64,000 bases of DNA from Liopterus haemorrhoidalis (GCA_963971575.1 OZ020612.1:33273916-33337915), one strand, 5' to 3'; counted from the stretch's first letter, positions 33,305 through 44,347 are shown. Notes: a model not told the origin generated them from the letters alone. Numbers and translations: made by a program.

Positions 33305-33312
33305 AATAACTT

Positions 33313-33390
33313 TTGGCCAGAGCCGGGTGTCGAACTCGCTACCTATTGAACACAACGTTGACGCTCTACTACTGAGCTATCTAAGCATAC
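33313..33390 (-). other. tRNA-derived SINE head or tRNA pseudogene
   Basis: On the minus strand: TAGCTCAGTAG (A box, 33369-33379), a perfect D-arm GCTC/GAGC, and GAGTTCGACACCC (B box, 33325-33337). Anticodon and acceptor arms do not pair properly, so it is not a functional tRNA. The T-rich downstream side fits a SINE. Confidence 0.55.
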
Positions 33391-33961
33391 AATATAAATT
33401 AATTTAATGATATTATTTTTGCTTGTGATAACAAGATTTGAGAATTTAAAATAAAAATAAAAAGAAAAAACTTAAATAAAACAAAATTAAGTTTAACAAT
33501 AGACAATTTTAGAGACAAAAATAACACAGTTTAATTATTGTATAAACGTAGGTTTTCTTATTTATAATTTTTAAAAGCGATCACAGAAATTTGCATACGT
33601 GTTACTAGTTACCTTAATTCTATTGTATTAAATTTTATTTAGTAATATAGAACTTCTTATTTGCAATAGACAATATATAATGTGTCAAAATAATTATAAT
33701 AATAATAGGTAAGTGTACAAATTAACATATAGTGCACACTGTTGTGGATCACTGGTGTATAATTTGACTGATCTGAGAGATAGTAGAAATTGAATTTAAA
33801 ATATGTAGGTATAAAGTATGAATAAGTAACTTATAATGAAATAACTTACATTAAATTTAGTTGCATATAAATAGATTAATCACATGTATATCACTATAAT
33901 TATTAAATAATGTTATCTACGATAAAATGTTACATAATAATAAAAGCGCTAAAACCATATC
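33391..33961. other. no recognised feature
   Basis: AT-rich; presumably contains the decayed 5' part of the pogo-like element that follows. Confidence 0.45.
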
Positions 33962-33973
33962 ACACCCACAACA

Positions 33974-34540
33974 GTGGTACTTTACATGTATGCCTATAAG
34001 AGAATACCTCAAAGCATTGTTGCACTAATGCCTGATAACTGGGGTTTAGGAAAGTCCAAATCGGGCTGGATGACTGGGGAAAGCTTTTATGAATATATAT
34101 CGAATGAATTCCATCCTTGGCTGATCAGGAATAATATCCCATTGCCAGAATTATTTTATGTGGCCGGACATAAGTCACATTTAACGATGCATCTCAGAGA
34201 CTTTTGTTCACAGAATGGTATAATTTTAATAAGTTTATTCCCTAACTCAACCCATATACTCCAGCTTATGGATGTGGGGGTTTTTCACCCAATGAAAAAT
34301 GGGTGGAGAAAAGCAGTTACTAAATTTAGAATAAATAATAACAAGCAAAAAATTCGCAAGGAAAATTTTGTACCATTACTCAGTAGTGTAATAGAAGATG
34401 TCGTGACAGAAAAAATGTTACAGAATGCATTCAAAACCTGTGGGATATTTTCCTTTGATGAAAATGCAATCAATTATAAAAAGCTAGTGTCTAATTCTGC
34501 CATTGTTAACGAGTTAGAAAATACTCTGGATAATAAAAAA
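33974..34540 (+). pseudogene. pogo/Tigger-like transposase, catalytic domain (part 1)
   Basis: Open reading of ~190 codons: AYKRIPQSIV, GLGKSKSGWMTGESFYEYIS, GHKSHLTMHLRDFC, LISLFPNSTHILQLMDVGVF. This is the DDE_1 domain of pogo-like transposases. The second catalytic Asp is lost (FYVAGHKSH, where VDGHKSH-type is expected); the third is present (LMDVGVF). The N-terminal DNA-binding part is not recognisable upstream. The frame is interrupted by family A copy A5 and resumes at 35645. Confidence 0.85.
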
Positions 34541-35542
34541 TTGATGTGAAGTGTGAATTTTCACACATTGCAGGGTTTCGCAGGTATATAATAAGTGAAG
34601 GCGGCATGCTGAGTGTGTAGGACAAATTTTGCTTTGTAGTAACCACGGCAAAATGAACGATCTTTTTAAAATAATTTATCGTCTGTTAATCTCAGAGCTT
34701 TAAAAACAAATTTTATGTTAAAATATTTTAATTCGAATACCTAATATCATTATTTAGGTTTCTAAATAAGTGCAGTATTTTTTTTATATAACAAGGTTCA
34801 TTAAGATTTTGAAAATTGGGCCTATGACTTTCATTGGTTGTCTTAAATCATCCGCTCCGCCCCTCTGGCTTCGTATAAATGACACAGAATGAAAATATAA
34901 TTCCAATTGGTTATTAAATTTACGCTCTTGAACCTAAATTCAAAATGTGCAAAAATATAACTAGAATTTTAACAAATTAATTTAAACATAATAAATATGA
35001 AAAAAAAAAACAAAAAATAAAATTGACTCCACAAGCTAGGAACGAACCTGTGTAGTGAATAACGATCCTGTGTGGTTGTCGAGCAACTGAGCCACTAGAC
35101 CACCAAACGCTTATCAACTTAGTGTGTTATAAGAGTATAACATGTATGCATCGTCAACAAAAAAACACAAAAAATGCGTTATTTTCCGAAAACATAATCT
35201 GATCAAAAATTCCTGTTGTACTATTCCGGTTCACACCAATATACATTACTTAGAATTTTTTCACATTTTTAGTTTAAACCATCTGGGCTACAGGGTGTGG
35301 GACAAAAATTTTTTTGCACAATTTTGGCAAAAATCGCCTCAAAATAATTTATTTTGCAAAAATTAAATTTTGATCGTAAAAAAAATATTTTTTTTTTCGA
35401 TGAGCACATATTTGTTTATATTTTTAGGGGGATATGTTTTTTAGATGTTTTAGTATTTTTCCTATGTGCGGGTCAAAAAGTTGTACAAGCATGCCAATTT
35501 TCAACTCTCTAGGTTTAGCCGTTTGGCTACAATTTTTACCGA

Positions 35543-35593
<51 letters not shown>

Positions 35594-35634
35594 CATGACG
35601 GTATAAGGGTTTTTTGGTCATACCTACAAAACCC
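34541..35634 (-). mobile_element. family A repeat, full-length, with tRNA-like module (copy A5)
   Basis: Inserted in the pogo-like transposase. Flanked by TAATAAAAAA (34531-34540 and 35635-35644); the host reading frame resumes in phase after the second copy, so this is a real target duplication. Minus orientation: ATACCTACAAAACCC box (35620-35634), GTCT repeat (35545-35592), CCAAACGGCTAAACC box, tRNA-like module (35037-35102) and hairpin GTGTGAATTTTCACAC at the left. Confidence 0.85.
35037..35102 (-). other. tRNA-like pol III promoter module in A5
   Basis: On the minus strand: TGGTCTAGTGG (A box, 35092-35102) and AGGTTCGTTCCTA (B box, ~35037-35049). Same position and orientation within the element as in A3 and A6. 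No cloverleaf of quality. Confidence 0.6.
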
Positions 35635-35644
35635 TAATAAAAAA

Positions 35645-36900
35645 GATGAAATAATTGTTTTTAATAAACAGCATTTAAAATTTGTTGAAAGGTTCATAGA
35701 ATGTAATAAAATCAATCAATTTGAAGCTTGTTTCTCAACTAAAAAAGGAGGGACCGGTGTCAGTAATGATGAATCTCTTTTTATTTTATGGAAAAAACAA
35801 AAACAACCTACAGAAACGCAAAAAGATACGTGATTAACAATACAGAAGATGCCCAAATTATTAAGCAGATGCTATTATTTTGGAAACAGATTGGCTTGAA
35901 GAAATATTAAACAATAGTAATCTGAATCAAGAACCGAATGTTGTAGAATCTTTAGCAGATTCTATATTAACAGTTTGTGAGGAAGAGATTAATGAAATTG
36001 GTGTGAATCGAGAATTTCAAGACACCAATGAATGGGAAGACAAAGATAAGAAAATAAACAAAGAAATGACAGAAGCTGCAAATGTTGAAAATAATTCAGA
36101 AGAAAATATATTAATTAACAATGGAGATGACGTAAATAAAAACATGACGAATTGAACACAAATAAAGATGAGATATGTGTAGTTGAAGAAAATGATAAGG
36201 CCGGTAAAGAGGAAGAAAATGCCGTAAAAAAATTAGACAATGGAAATGGAATTCTTAGAAAAATTAAAGAAAACAGAAAGCCAGAGGAAATGAAACAAGT
36301 ACCTAGTAACTAGTAAGTTACCATTTCAGGTCCCGTCTCCTTTCAAAAGCATTCTGTTCTGGCCCGAAACACAGAAAACTGAAAAGAAAAAGAAAATTCC
36401 TATTAAGGTGCCAAGTGTGGCTTCAGAACAGTGGAAAGCTTATTATAAAACTAAACTAGAAGCAAAAGACAAAAAGGAAGAAGAAAAGCAAAATCGAAAA
36501 AGGAAAAGAGAAGAAAAGTTAAAAAATAAACCAACCAACAAAGTCAAAATAGACATATATAAGGATGAACGTTTAAAACACGTAAAACGTAAAGTTTTAG
36601 CTGATAATCTGTCAGAACCAAGTTAAGCAATACAATCGAAACTGTAGATGATCCTGAAAACATACATTTTAAGGTGGGAGATCACGTCATTGTTAACTAT
36701 CTTGATGCAAAATTTCCAAGCGTTATTGAAAACCTCCGAAAAAAACAGGCCTTTGTAAGTGCCATGACTCCAAGCTGAAATAACTGGAAATGGCCACTCA
36801 AGAAAGATGCCCTTTGGTACAGTTTCGATGAAATAACTAAAAAAATAAGGCAGCCTGTACTACTCAACAAACGTGGTATTTTTTAAATACCTGAAATGTT
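35645..36900 (+). pseudogene. pogo/Tigger-like transposase, C-terminal region (part 2)
   Basis: Resumes with DEIIVFNKQHLKFVERFIE, then a long acidic stretch (35880-36155), then PSPFKSIPFWPETQKTEKKK, PSVASEQWKAYYKTKLEAK and a Lys/Glu-rich helix, and ends VGDHVIVNYLDAKFPSV, NWKWPLKKDALWY near 36890. This PSPFK...FWP and WKWP arrangement is the C-terminus of pogo-like transposases in insects. Stops at ~35831, ~36153 and ~36310 break it. Confidence 0.75.
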
Positions 36901-37430
36901 TCAAGACTTTAAATTTAAAATATTTTCTCAAGTTTTCAACAATTTTATAATTTATCATTTTTACATTAGTGACACAGTTAGGGGAACATAATGTCATTAT
37001 TCAGGACTTTGTCCAAATTATACGCAAATTACTGTCAGCATTTAGACTATATTGTGTCACAATTAGGAACAGATGCAAAAATAAATAAAAAATTAATTAT
37101 ACACAGAAAATGTTGTTTCATTGTAGTTTACACTCCTAAACCTTATTCAGGAATGACAATTTTATGTGAATAAAAATTATTTGTTACTACATTCATTAAG
37201 GTTACTTATTTATTCGATTTACTAATCAAAATCTTTCTTAACCTGTCAGAATTTGGGACATTTACCATATATTTTTTATGTACAATTTTCCATGTGTTTT
37301 TTAATTTTTTAACGTTTTAACGTCGTATTTACCTAGGATTGGTACATACATGACCTTCCACAACTTTATTCACCGTCTATGATAACTGCATATCACAGGT
37401 TTGTTTCTGGTTTCTCATTTAACACACATA
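36901..37430. other. no recognised feature
   Basis: AT-rich, presumably the decayed 3' part of the pogo-like element. Confidence 0.45.
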
Positions 37431-37832
37431 TACCGGGTGAATTATTTAAGGAGCAACATACATGTTTCACATATAATGTTAATGAAGTGAGTTATTTCAT
37501 TTGCAACATAGCAAATTATGAAAGCAAGCTCATCCATGGCAACAGATATGCAATGGTGATTAGATATAGACATTATTTGACATGATAAAGTTCCTAGACG
37601 GCTAAAAAACAGTAAATTAGAAACAATAAATGCATTTTTATTAGTTTGTTTATATTTACATACAAACAAAAATAAAAGTGTCCTTAGTAGCTAAGTCCAA
37701 AAAAAATATATATATTTTTTTCTATGGATACAATAAGCATTTGTTTTATGGCTATGTTGCTTTTGAAATAACTCACTTCATTAACATTATATGTGAAACA
37801 AGTATGTTGCTCCTTAAATAATTCACCCGGTA
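37431..37832. mobile_element. MITE with ~82-bp terminal inverted repeats
   Basis: Left TACCGGGTGAATTATTTAAG (37431) to GCAACATAGC and right complement (37751-37832) match over ~82 bases with few differences. 402 bp in total with no ORF. Target duplication unresolved (TA possible). Confidence 0.75.
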
Positions 37833-38106
37833 TGTAGGATTTACGCCGCCCCTGGTCAGCAAAACAAATGTCCCCGCACCGCGCCCAACACCCTCACTTA
37901 CAGATGGGGAGTACACATTGAACGGTGGAAGAAAGTGGACGCGTGGAGTAGCCATAACTAAATAGCATAACTGAATACCATAACTGAATAGCTAAATTAT
38001 TGTGCTTAGTGTTACGTTAATTGATTTATAATGTTCAATAAATTAACTGCGTAGAATAACTGCGAACTTCTATGACATATGCAATTAGCATTTATTTTTT
38101 AGAAAT

Positions 38107-38222
38107 TGACTGATGATGTTTAAATTGGATGTACACGAAACGTTTCATATTATTTTATTTTATTGACAATATAAACTGACGAATACCAAGAGAATAATGT
38201 TTTATATATATATATATATATA
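38107..38222 (+). ncRNA. hammerhead-like motif and Penelope-like terminal segment (copy 1)
   Basis: CTGATGA (38110-38116), a short stem with loop, GAAA (38137-38140), then CGTTTCAT..., TTGACAATATAAACTG and a TA repeat. The whole ~100-base block recurs at 44348-44456 with few changes, next to Penelope-like reverse transcriptase. Known Penelope-like elements carry hammerhead motifs in their terminal repeats; cleavage ability here is not established. Confidence 0.5.
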
Positions 38223-38410
38223 TGTTAGCGACATTAAAAATGGAGACAATTTATTAATATTCGGAATCATAGAGTGCGAGCGGCGTTACTATGTCATGTT
38301 ATTATGTTGTTAGAAAACAATAAAAAATATAGAGGAAAATAATATAATGTCAAAGTATTGATTTAATAAAATATAACTTTAAATATTGATTAAAGAATCA
38401 TTTTATTAAT
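38223..38410 (+). repeat. Gypsy 5' LTR (young element)
   Basis: Starts TGTTAGCGACATT and ends ...TTTTATTAAT(A). Followed by TATCAGAAGTGGGATTGG in the primer-binding-site position. Possible TA-rich promoter in the middle; AATAAAATA near the end could be the polyadenylation region. Confidence 0.85.
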
Positions 38411-38467
38411 ATCAGAAGTGGGATTGGTTCACGACTCACAAAGGATTGGTTCACAAAACATTTTGGA

Positions 38468-41400
38468 ATGGAAGATACAAATACCATACTAAATTTGTTT
38501 CAGAAGTTCGCTGATGCTTTTGCTTCATCTTCTTATCGTCGTGATGATATTTTGTTGCCGTTTTTCGATCCTACAATATATGATATGGGTGCCGTACATT
38601 GGTGCGAAGAGGTTGAAAAATTTTCCGATGAATTTGGATGGAGTATGTTGGAACTAGTAGTGAAGGCAGGAAAATCACTAAAAGGAGAAGCTAAAGCGTG
38701 GTATGACAAATGGGCGCCTGATACAAGACACTGGGAGACATTCAAAAGTACCATTTGTGACTTGTTTCCCGCTAAAAGGAATCTGGGAGAACGACTTAAA
38801 AAGGCAGTATTGTTAAATTCTGATAGTTTTGAAACTTACTGTGAGTATGCTAGAAAAAAATGTTTGTTATTTCAGAGGACAAAAATTGAGTTTACAGAGT
38901 TACAACTTATTGAGTTAATAGCAGGAGAAATTCGCGATATATCAGTGCGCCTGGGTGTACTAAATAGTAATGTAAAAACTACTAGCGAGTTACTTTCTTT
39001 ATTATCGGGATATTCAAAAACTACTTCAAAGCGTCCTTTTGACAACTCTCAAAAATCAGAATCATCTGAAAATAATAGTAATTATCGTCCCCCAAATAAA
39101 AAACGTTGTTATTCATGTAATAGGGTAGGGCATTTGGCAGTTAACTGCAGGCGTCCAGCACAGAAAACTTTTACAACGGAACGTAATTTCTCTAGGGATG
39201 AAAAGAAACGGAACAATATTGCTAGAAGTAAATTTCAAAATAGCTCAAATGAACCAAAATTTAAAAAATGTAGTTTTTGCAACAGGATGGGTCATGAGGT
39301 TGACAGTTGTTGGGCTAAGGAACGCATAAATAAGGAATCAGATCCAGCAGTTAATTTTTGTTTGAATAATAATAAAAATAATAATGCCTTATCTATAATT
39401 TTTATTTGCGGTTCTCCCGTGTATTCATTAATCGATACGGGTGCAGAGTGTTCTTTAATTCGTGAAGACATAATAAGAAAATTAGGACGTGGCTTTGAAC
39501 CTTATTTTCCAAACTTGAAAGGGCTAGGCTCTGGTATAATAAATACTATAGGAAGGTCTTTTATAACTGTAGAAATTGAAAATGTTACTTTAGAATTATT
39601 GTTTTTTGTAGTTGAGAAAGAAAATTTACCGTATGAGGCAATTATAGGCCGAAACGCTGTTCAATATGATGACATTAGGATTGTGATTGATTGCAATGGC
39701 ACTCATTTGACAAGAGTTTCTACAAGGCCTAGTCTAATTAATTTAGCATCTACTGATTGGAGGAATTCTATTGCTCATGGGTTAAAGGGGAATGATTGTA
39801 ATAGCTTTATTAAAATTATTTCAAAGTTTAAAACCATGATTACCTGTGGCAATAATATAGGTCCAGTAAATACCGGTGAATTGAAAATAAAATTAACAGA
39901 AAACCGTGTCATTAATTACCGTCCGTACAGATTGTCACTTATAGAACGTGAAAAAGTGCAAGATATTATTGCAGACCTTCTCAAAAACAAAATAATCCAG
40001 GAAAGTGAGTCTCCTTATGCAAGTCCGATACTTTTAGTAAAAAAGAAAAACGGTACAGACCGAAAGTGTGTTGATTTTCGAGCTTTGAACCGAATTACAG
40101 TAAAGGATAGGTATCCACTACCATTAATTGATGATCAGCTTGATCGTTTGGGTAAAGGAAAATATTTTACAACACTCGATATGACGTCAGGTTTTCACCA
40201 AATTCCAATATCAGAGGAGTCTATTCCTAAAACTGCGTTTGTAACGCCTGACGGACACTTTGAATACCTTCGCATGCCATTTGGTCTTGCCAATGCCCCT
40301 GCAGTTTTTCAGAGAGCTGTGAATAAAGCTTTAGGCTCCCTTCGAAATAATGAGGCTTTAGTTTACTTGGACGATATTCTGATCCCTTCGAAAACAATAT
40401 CGGAAGGAATAGACAAATTAGAACTCGTTTTGACTGCACTTAAAATAGCAGGCTTTTCACTTAATATTAAAAAATGTAAATTTTTCCAAAATGAAGTTGA
40501 ATATTTAGGTCGACATATTTCTGCTGACGGGATTCGCCCCGGCGAAACTAAAACCGTAGCGTTGATAAATTCACCTGTTCCATCTAATGTTAAACAAGTA
40601 CGCCAATTTATGGGCTTAGCGGGTTATTTTCGGAAATTCATCCCAGAATTTGCTTCGCGCACAGCTTGTATAACTAAATTAACCAAAAACAATGTAAATT
40701 TTGAGTGGTCGTCAGAGCAGGAAGAGGCGAGGCAATATGTTATTCGCTGTCTTAGTGCGAGACCTTTACTTTCTGTATTCGACCCCAAACTAGAGACTGA
40801 ATTGCATACCGATGCTAGTTCAATTGGTTATGGGGCAATTCTTTTTCAGAGACATCTATCTGATTTAAAAGTTGTATCCTATTTTAGTCGTCGCACAACT
40901 CCCGACGAAGCGAAATATCATTCGTATGAGTTAGAGACCCTGGCCATTGTTAAGGCATTAAAATATTTTCGTGTTTACCTTCTAGGTATCAAATTTAAGA
41001 TTGTCACTGACTGTAATGCTGTAAAATCCACAGCAAATAAGAAAGATCTGTTACCTCGAGTTGCACGTTGGTGGTCTTATCTTCAGGATTTTCACTTTGA
41101 AATTGAGTATAGGAAGGGTAAATATGTATCGCATGTCGACTATTTCAGTCGTAATCCATCTGTCCCTGAACACTTTGATTTTGTCACTGAAGAAAAATGT
41201 TGGCTAGAAGTTGCACAATCCAAAGATACCGAGACACAAAAAATTATTGAAAGATGTAGATTACACGATACAATTACAAGCGACTATAAGGTTCAGGATA
41301 ATATTTTGTGTCGCAAAGTTTATCAGGATAATAAAAAAAAAATTGATTTAAAATTCTATGTTCCCAAAGGAAGTCGTTTTGGAATTTTGAGGTTATTCCA

Positions 41401-42451
41401 CGATGAGCAGTGCCATGTTGGGTGGGAAAAAACTTTAGAAAAAATCAGGGAAAACTTTTGGTTTCCTCATATGTTGTCTTTTGTTAAAAAATATGTTAAA
41501 CATTGTTTAATTTGTCTAACAATGAAACGTCAGTTTGGTCCTAAGAGTGGGTATTTACACTCAATTGATAAACATGGTATTCCATTTCACACTGTGCATG
41601 CCGATTGTGCAGGACCTTTCTCAACAAGTAAAGTAGGTTTCAAGTACATTTTAATACTAGTAGATGGATTTACAAAGTATGTTTTTTTGATTCCTTTGAA
41701 GACCTTGACAGGCGCTGAAACAGTAAAAGCCTTAGAACTAAATATAACTTTATTTGGTGTACCTAAACGACTAATAACAGATAGAGGTACCAATTTTACT
41801 GATTCTAAAATGACTAAATTAATGAACCGACTAGGTATAGAACATCATTTAATTGCAACAGGCGCTTGTCGAGCTAATGGTCAAGTCGAACGTTATGTGG
41901 CCACAATAACAAGTCTCTTAGCAACAGAAATACGAAAGTCGTCAGAATGGTCGAGCGTTCTTAGTAAAGTTCAACTAACTGTTAACACAACAATAAATAA
42001 AACCACTGGTTTTGCACCTTTGCGCCTTCTTATTGGTGTAGATACGAATATACCGAATATTCAAAATACTATTAACTCTGTTCCACATATAGATTCTAAT
42101 AATATTGATGTACTTAAAGAACGAGATCTAGCATATTCACGATTATGTATCAATGCTGAGAAAAAGAAAAAATATTTTGACGCTAAGAGGTGTAAGCCTA
42201 AAACATTTTCTGTTGGAGATTATGTTTTTGTTCAACAACAAAATCCAAGGATGAACAAACTGGCACCAAAATTTAAAGGACCTTATAAGATAACAACAGT
42301 ACTTGCTAATGACCGTTATGAAGTTAAAGGCAAGAAATTACAAGTTGTCCCTGTTGACAGGATTAAATTATATGAGGGTGAATGGTTACATGATGATGAA
42401 AATGGTAAGAGGCATTCTATTGTTTTGGTTAAATCATGTGGCACGTGTTAG
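38468..42451 (+). CDS. Gypsy Gag-Pol polyprotein, 1327 residues, intact
   Basis: ATG at 38468 follows the 5' LTR and leader. Gag region residues 1 to ~300, with two zinc knuckles: CYSCNRVGHLAVNC (~212) and CSFCNRMGHEVDSC (~267). Protease LIDTGAECSLI (~322). Reverse transcriptase with DMTSGFHQIPI and YLDDILIPSK (~633). RNase H with HTDASSIGYGAIL (D~782). Integrase with H-H-C-C zinc finger (H~978, CLICL) and catalytic D1046, D1105, E1141 (spacing 58 and 35). Gag and Pol lie in one frame with no shift. Every visible catalytic residue is present, so it may be active. Confidence 0.95.
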   Translation: MEDTNTILNLFQKFADAFASSSYRRDDILLPFFDPTIYDMGAVHWCEEVEKFSDEFGWSMLELVVKAGKSLKGEAKAWYDKWAPDTRHWETFKSTICDLFPAKRNLGERLKKAVLLNSDSFETYCEYARKKCLLFQRTKIEFTELQLIELIAGEIRDISVRLGVLNSNVKTTSELLSLLSGYSKTTSKRPFDNSQKSESSENNSNYRPPNKKRCYSCNRVGHLAVNCRRPAQKTFTTERNFSRDEKKRNNIARSKFQNSSNEPKFKKCSFCNRMGHEVDSCWAKERINKESDPAVNFCLNNNKNNNALSIIFICGSPVYSLIDTGAECSLIREDIIRKLGRGFEPYFPNLKGLGSGIINTIGRSFITVEIENVTLELLFFVVEKENLPYEAIIGRNAVQYDDIRIVIDCNGTHLTRVSTRPSLINLASTDWRNSIAHGLKGNDCNSFIKIISKFKTMITCGNNIGPVNTGELKIKLTENRVINYRPYRLSLIEREKVQDIIADLLKNKIIQESESPYASPILLVKKKNGTDRKCVDFRALNRITVKDRYPLPLIDDQLDRLGKGKYFTTLDMTSGFHQIPISEESIPKTAFVTPDGHFEYLRMPFGLANAPAVFQRAVNKALGSLRNNEALVYLDDILIPSKTISEGIDKLELVLTALKIAGFSLNIKKCKFFQNEVEYLGRHISADGIRPGETKTVALINSPVPSNVKQVRQFMGLAGYFRKFIPEFASRTACITKLTKNNVNFEWSSEQEEARQYVIRCLSARPLLSVFDPKLETELHTDASSIGYGAILFQRHLSDLKVVSYFSRRTTPDEAKYHSYELETLAIVKALKYFRVYLLGIKFKIVTDCNAVKSTANKKDLLPRVARWWSYLQDFHFEIEYRKGKYVSHVDYFSRNPSVPEHFDFVTEEKCWLEVAQSKDTETQKIIERCRLHDTITSDYKVQDNILCRKVYQDNKKKIDLKFYVPKGSRFGILRLFHDEQCHVGWEKTLEKIRENFWFPHMLSFVKKYVKHCLICLTMKRQFGPKSGYLHSIDKHGIPFHTVHADCAGPFSTSKVGFKYILILVDGFTKYVFLIPLKTLTGAETVKALELNITLFGVPKRLITDRGTNFTDSKMTKLMNRLGIEHHLIATGACRANGQVERYVATITSLLATEIRKSSEWSSVLSKVQLTVNTTINKTTGFAPLRLLIGVDTNIPNIQNTINSVPHIDSNNIDVLKERDLAYSRLCINAEKKKKYFDAKRCKPKTFSVGDYVFVQQQNPRMNKLAPKFKGPYKITTVLANDRYEVKGKKLQVVPVDRIKLYEGEWLHDDENGKRHSIVLVKSCGTC

Positions 42452-43214
42452 CCATAATGTGTAAAAATTAGATTTGAGATTTTGTTTTTGATATTTGTGA
42501 TTTAATGTCTGAGTTATGATATTTGAGATTTGATAATTAAGATCTGAGTTTCGAGATTTGAGTTTTAAAGTTGAACGTTTATTGGAAAAGATAAATGACA
42601 GATCACTGGGATCGGATTGGCAGAATAAACTGATAAATGTAATTGCTAATGAGTTGAGAGAAAAGGTTGTCGAGTACCACAAGACATGCCACTGCCAGTG
42701 GCATCAGTCCGGTAATAGCTCTGTAACCATGGTGGCAGATGGTGAGCTATGGCGACGGGCTGATGATGTTGATGATAAAGCACTGTGTGTGCAGAAACAA
42801 ATAAACGGTCTCTGAGCTTGTTGTGCTGTAGACAATCTGTAATGAAGGAAACTAATAGATAGTTACTGAGTATCTGAGCTTGTTGATCTAGTCACTGAGT
42901 TCGTGGTAGAGAAATGAAATGTTAACGTATAGTCTCTAAGCTTTCAGATCATAAGTTATAGTATTCCTGGAGAGTTCTGTGTGAAATAAATATTTACTTT
43001 TATTAATTAAAAGTGGTGCACGGTTGATTTTGTAAAAAATCAACTCTGCGCCCAATTTTGCTCTATTTACAGGTTATGAATTAGGTGATGAAGTTCAAGA
43101 CGAAGAGGAAGAGAATGGTGGACCATCTACACACAGGTGTTGACATGTGGTGAGCTGTTGTCGGTAGCAGAATACAGTTGCGTCCCGAGAACGTTCCGCA
43201 TGTCAGTCTGGCCG
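42452..43214 (+). other. Gypsy 3' non-coding region with GATTTGAGAT minisatellite
   Basis: From ~42468 to ~42562 the word GATTTGAGAT recurs in varied form. An 85-codon ORF (42558-42815) has no recognised domain. A purine-rich run (GACGAAGAGGAAGAGAATGG, ~43099-43118) could be the polypurine tract but is ~95 bases before the repeat start. Confidence 0.5.
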
Positions 43215-43393
43215 TGTTAGCGACATTAAAAATGGAGACAATTTATTAATATTCGGAATCATAGAGTGCGAGCGGCGTTACTATGTCATGTTATTATGTT
43301 GTTAGAAAACAATAAAAAATATAGAGGAAAATAATATAATGTCAAAGTATTGATTTAATAAAATATAACTTTAAATATTGATTAAAGAATCAT

Positions 43394-43402
<9 letters not shown>
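43215..43402 (+). repeat. Gypsy 3' LTR (young element)
   Basis: 188 bp, no difference seen from 38223-38410. Followed by a TA repeat. Confidence 0.85.
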
Positions 43403-43450
<48 letters not shown>

Positions 43451-43470
43451 GTATATATATATATATATAT
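43403..43470. repeat. TA microsatellite
   Basis: TA repeats with a few GTA interruptions at the right edge of the young Gypsy element. The left edge of that element is also TA repeat (38202-38222). Confidence 0.95.
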
Positions 43471-43539
43471 GTATGGACACAATAAAGGATATTTATGTCT
43501 GTAGTGTCCAATAAATAAATAAAATAAAAATAAAATAAA

Positions 43540-44150
43540 ATAAAAGAAGTCAAAATAGGTGTTATTGCGACCAAATTCTACTCCATCCCTGAATTCTTCC
43601 TGGGAGAGACTTGTGAATTCACTAATATTTTCCCATTTTTCATCAATAATGGACAAAGCAAGATCCACAGATATGTTGGTATATAAGGATTCGGCATCCA
43701 ATAATATCATGATATGTCCTTCAGGAATTACAACACCCCGTACCTTACCAACGAACTCAAAACTATTTTTAACGTCACTTTCATTTTTCCCAACAATGTT
43801 GGACAAAATTTTGGCTAAATACCGTGACATTTTATATGTAGAGGAATTGATACTGGATACAATGCCCCTGTACGGAATATTTTCCTTATGGATCTTGGGT
43901 AGGAAATATATGCGGGGGGGTAATACGTTAGTAGTCAACTAAGCATTTTTGGTATTCAGATCAATTTTTTTCCTGTTGAACCATGATTTTACCATGTCAT
44001 TGTTTTTATTTTGGAGTTTGACAGTGGGATTTTTTCCAAGTTTTCTATATGTATCTGGAACACTTAATGCCAGGGTAGCTTTTTCAATATATTCTGAACG
44101 GTCTTGGACCACTGTGGTACTACTTTTGTCAGCTTTTGTCACAATAATCT
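43540..44150 (-). pseudogene. Penelope-like element, reverse transcriptase N-terminal half
   Basis: Two minus-strand frames. 44142-43939: KADKSSTTVVQDRSEYIEKA, KLQNKNNDMVKSWF. 43938-43552: PRIYFLPKIHKENIPYRGIV, ILLDAESLYTNISVDLALSI. These are the first reverse transcriptase blocks of Penelope-like elements (K-x-D-K-x-x-x-x-V; LPKIHK; L-D-x-x-S-L-Y-T-N-I). The second half and the GIY-YIG endonuclease are missing beyond 43540, where simple repeats begin. Confidence 0.85.
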
Positions 44151-44347
44151 CTGCATGATCTTTTAAAAATCTGTTTGTTCTTTTTTCAACGTTGTTGAAA
44201 TATTCGCTGTGATTATTAACGGTTTTTTTTTTTTTTTGTGTTTGTCTCTATTTTCTGATTTTGGAATGCTACCTTGTTTGTATAATTCTCTGTTCAAACA
44301 ATTATGAATTGTTTCAATGTATTGTAATGTATTATATTTATTTTTTT

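Larger units (their letters stand above)
38223..43402 (+). mobile_element. Gypsy retrotransposon, apparently intact and young
   Basis: 188-bp direct repeats at both ends (38223-38410, 43215-43402) appear identical by eye, and the 1327-codon Gag-Pol frame between has no break. The insertion sits in a TA repeat, so its target duplication cannot be told from the microsatellite. Identical LTRs imply insertion too recent for mutations to have collected. Odd: 760 bases of 3' non-coding sequence and no polypurine tract directly before the 3' LTR. Confidence 0.88.

Noticed and set aside
33313..33390. A functional tRNA gene
   Set aside because: A and B boxes and the D-arm are good, but the acceptor and anticodon arms do not pair.
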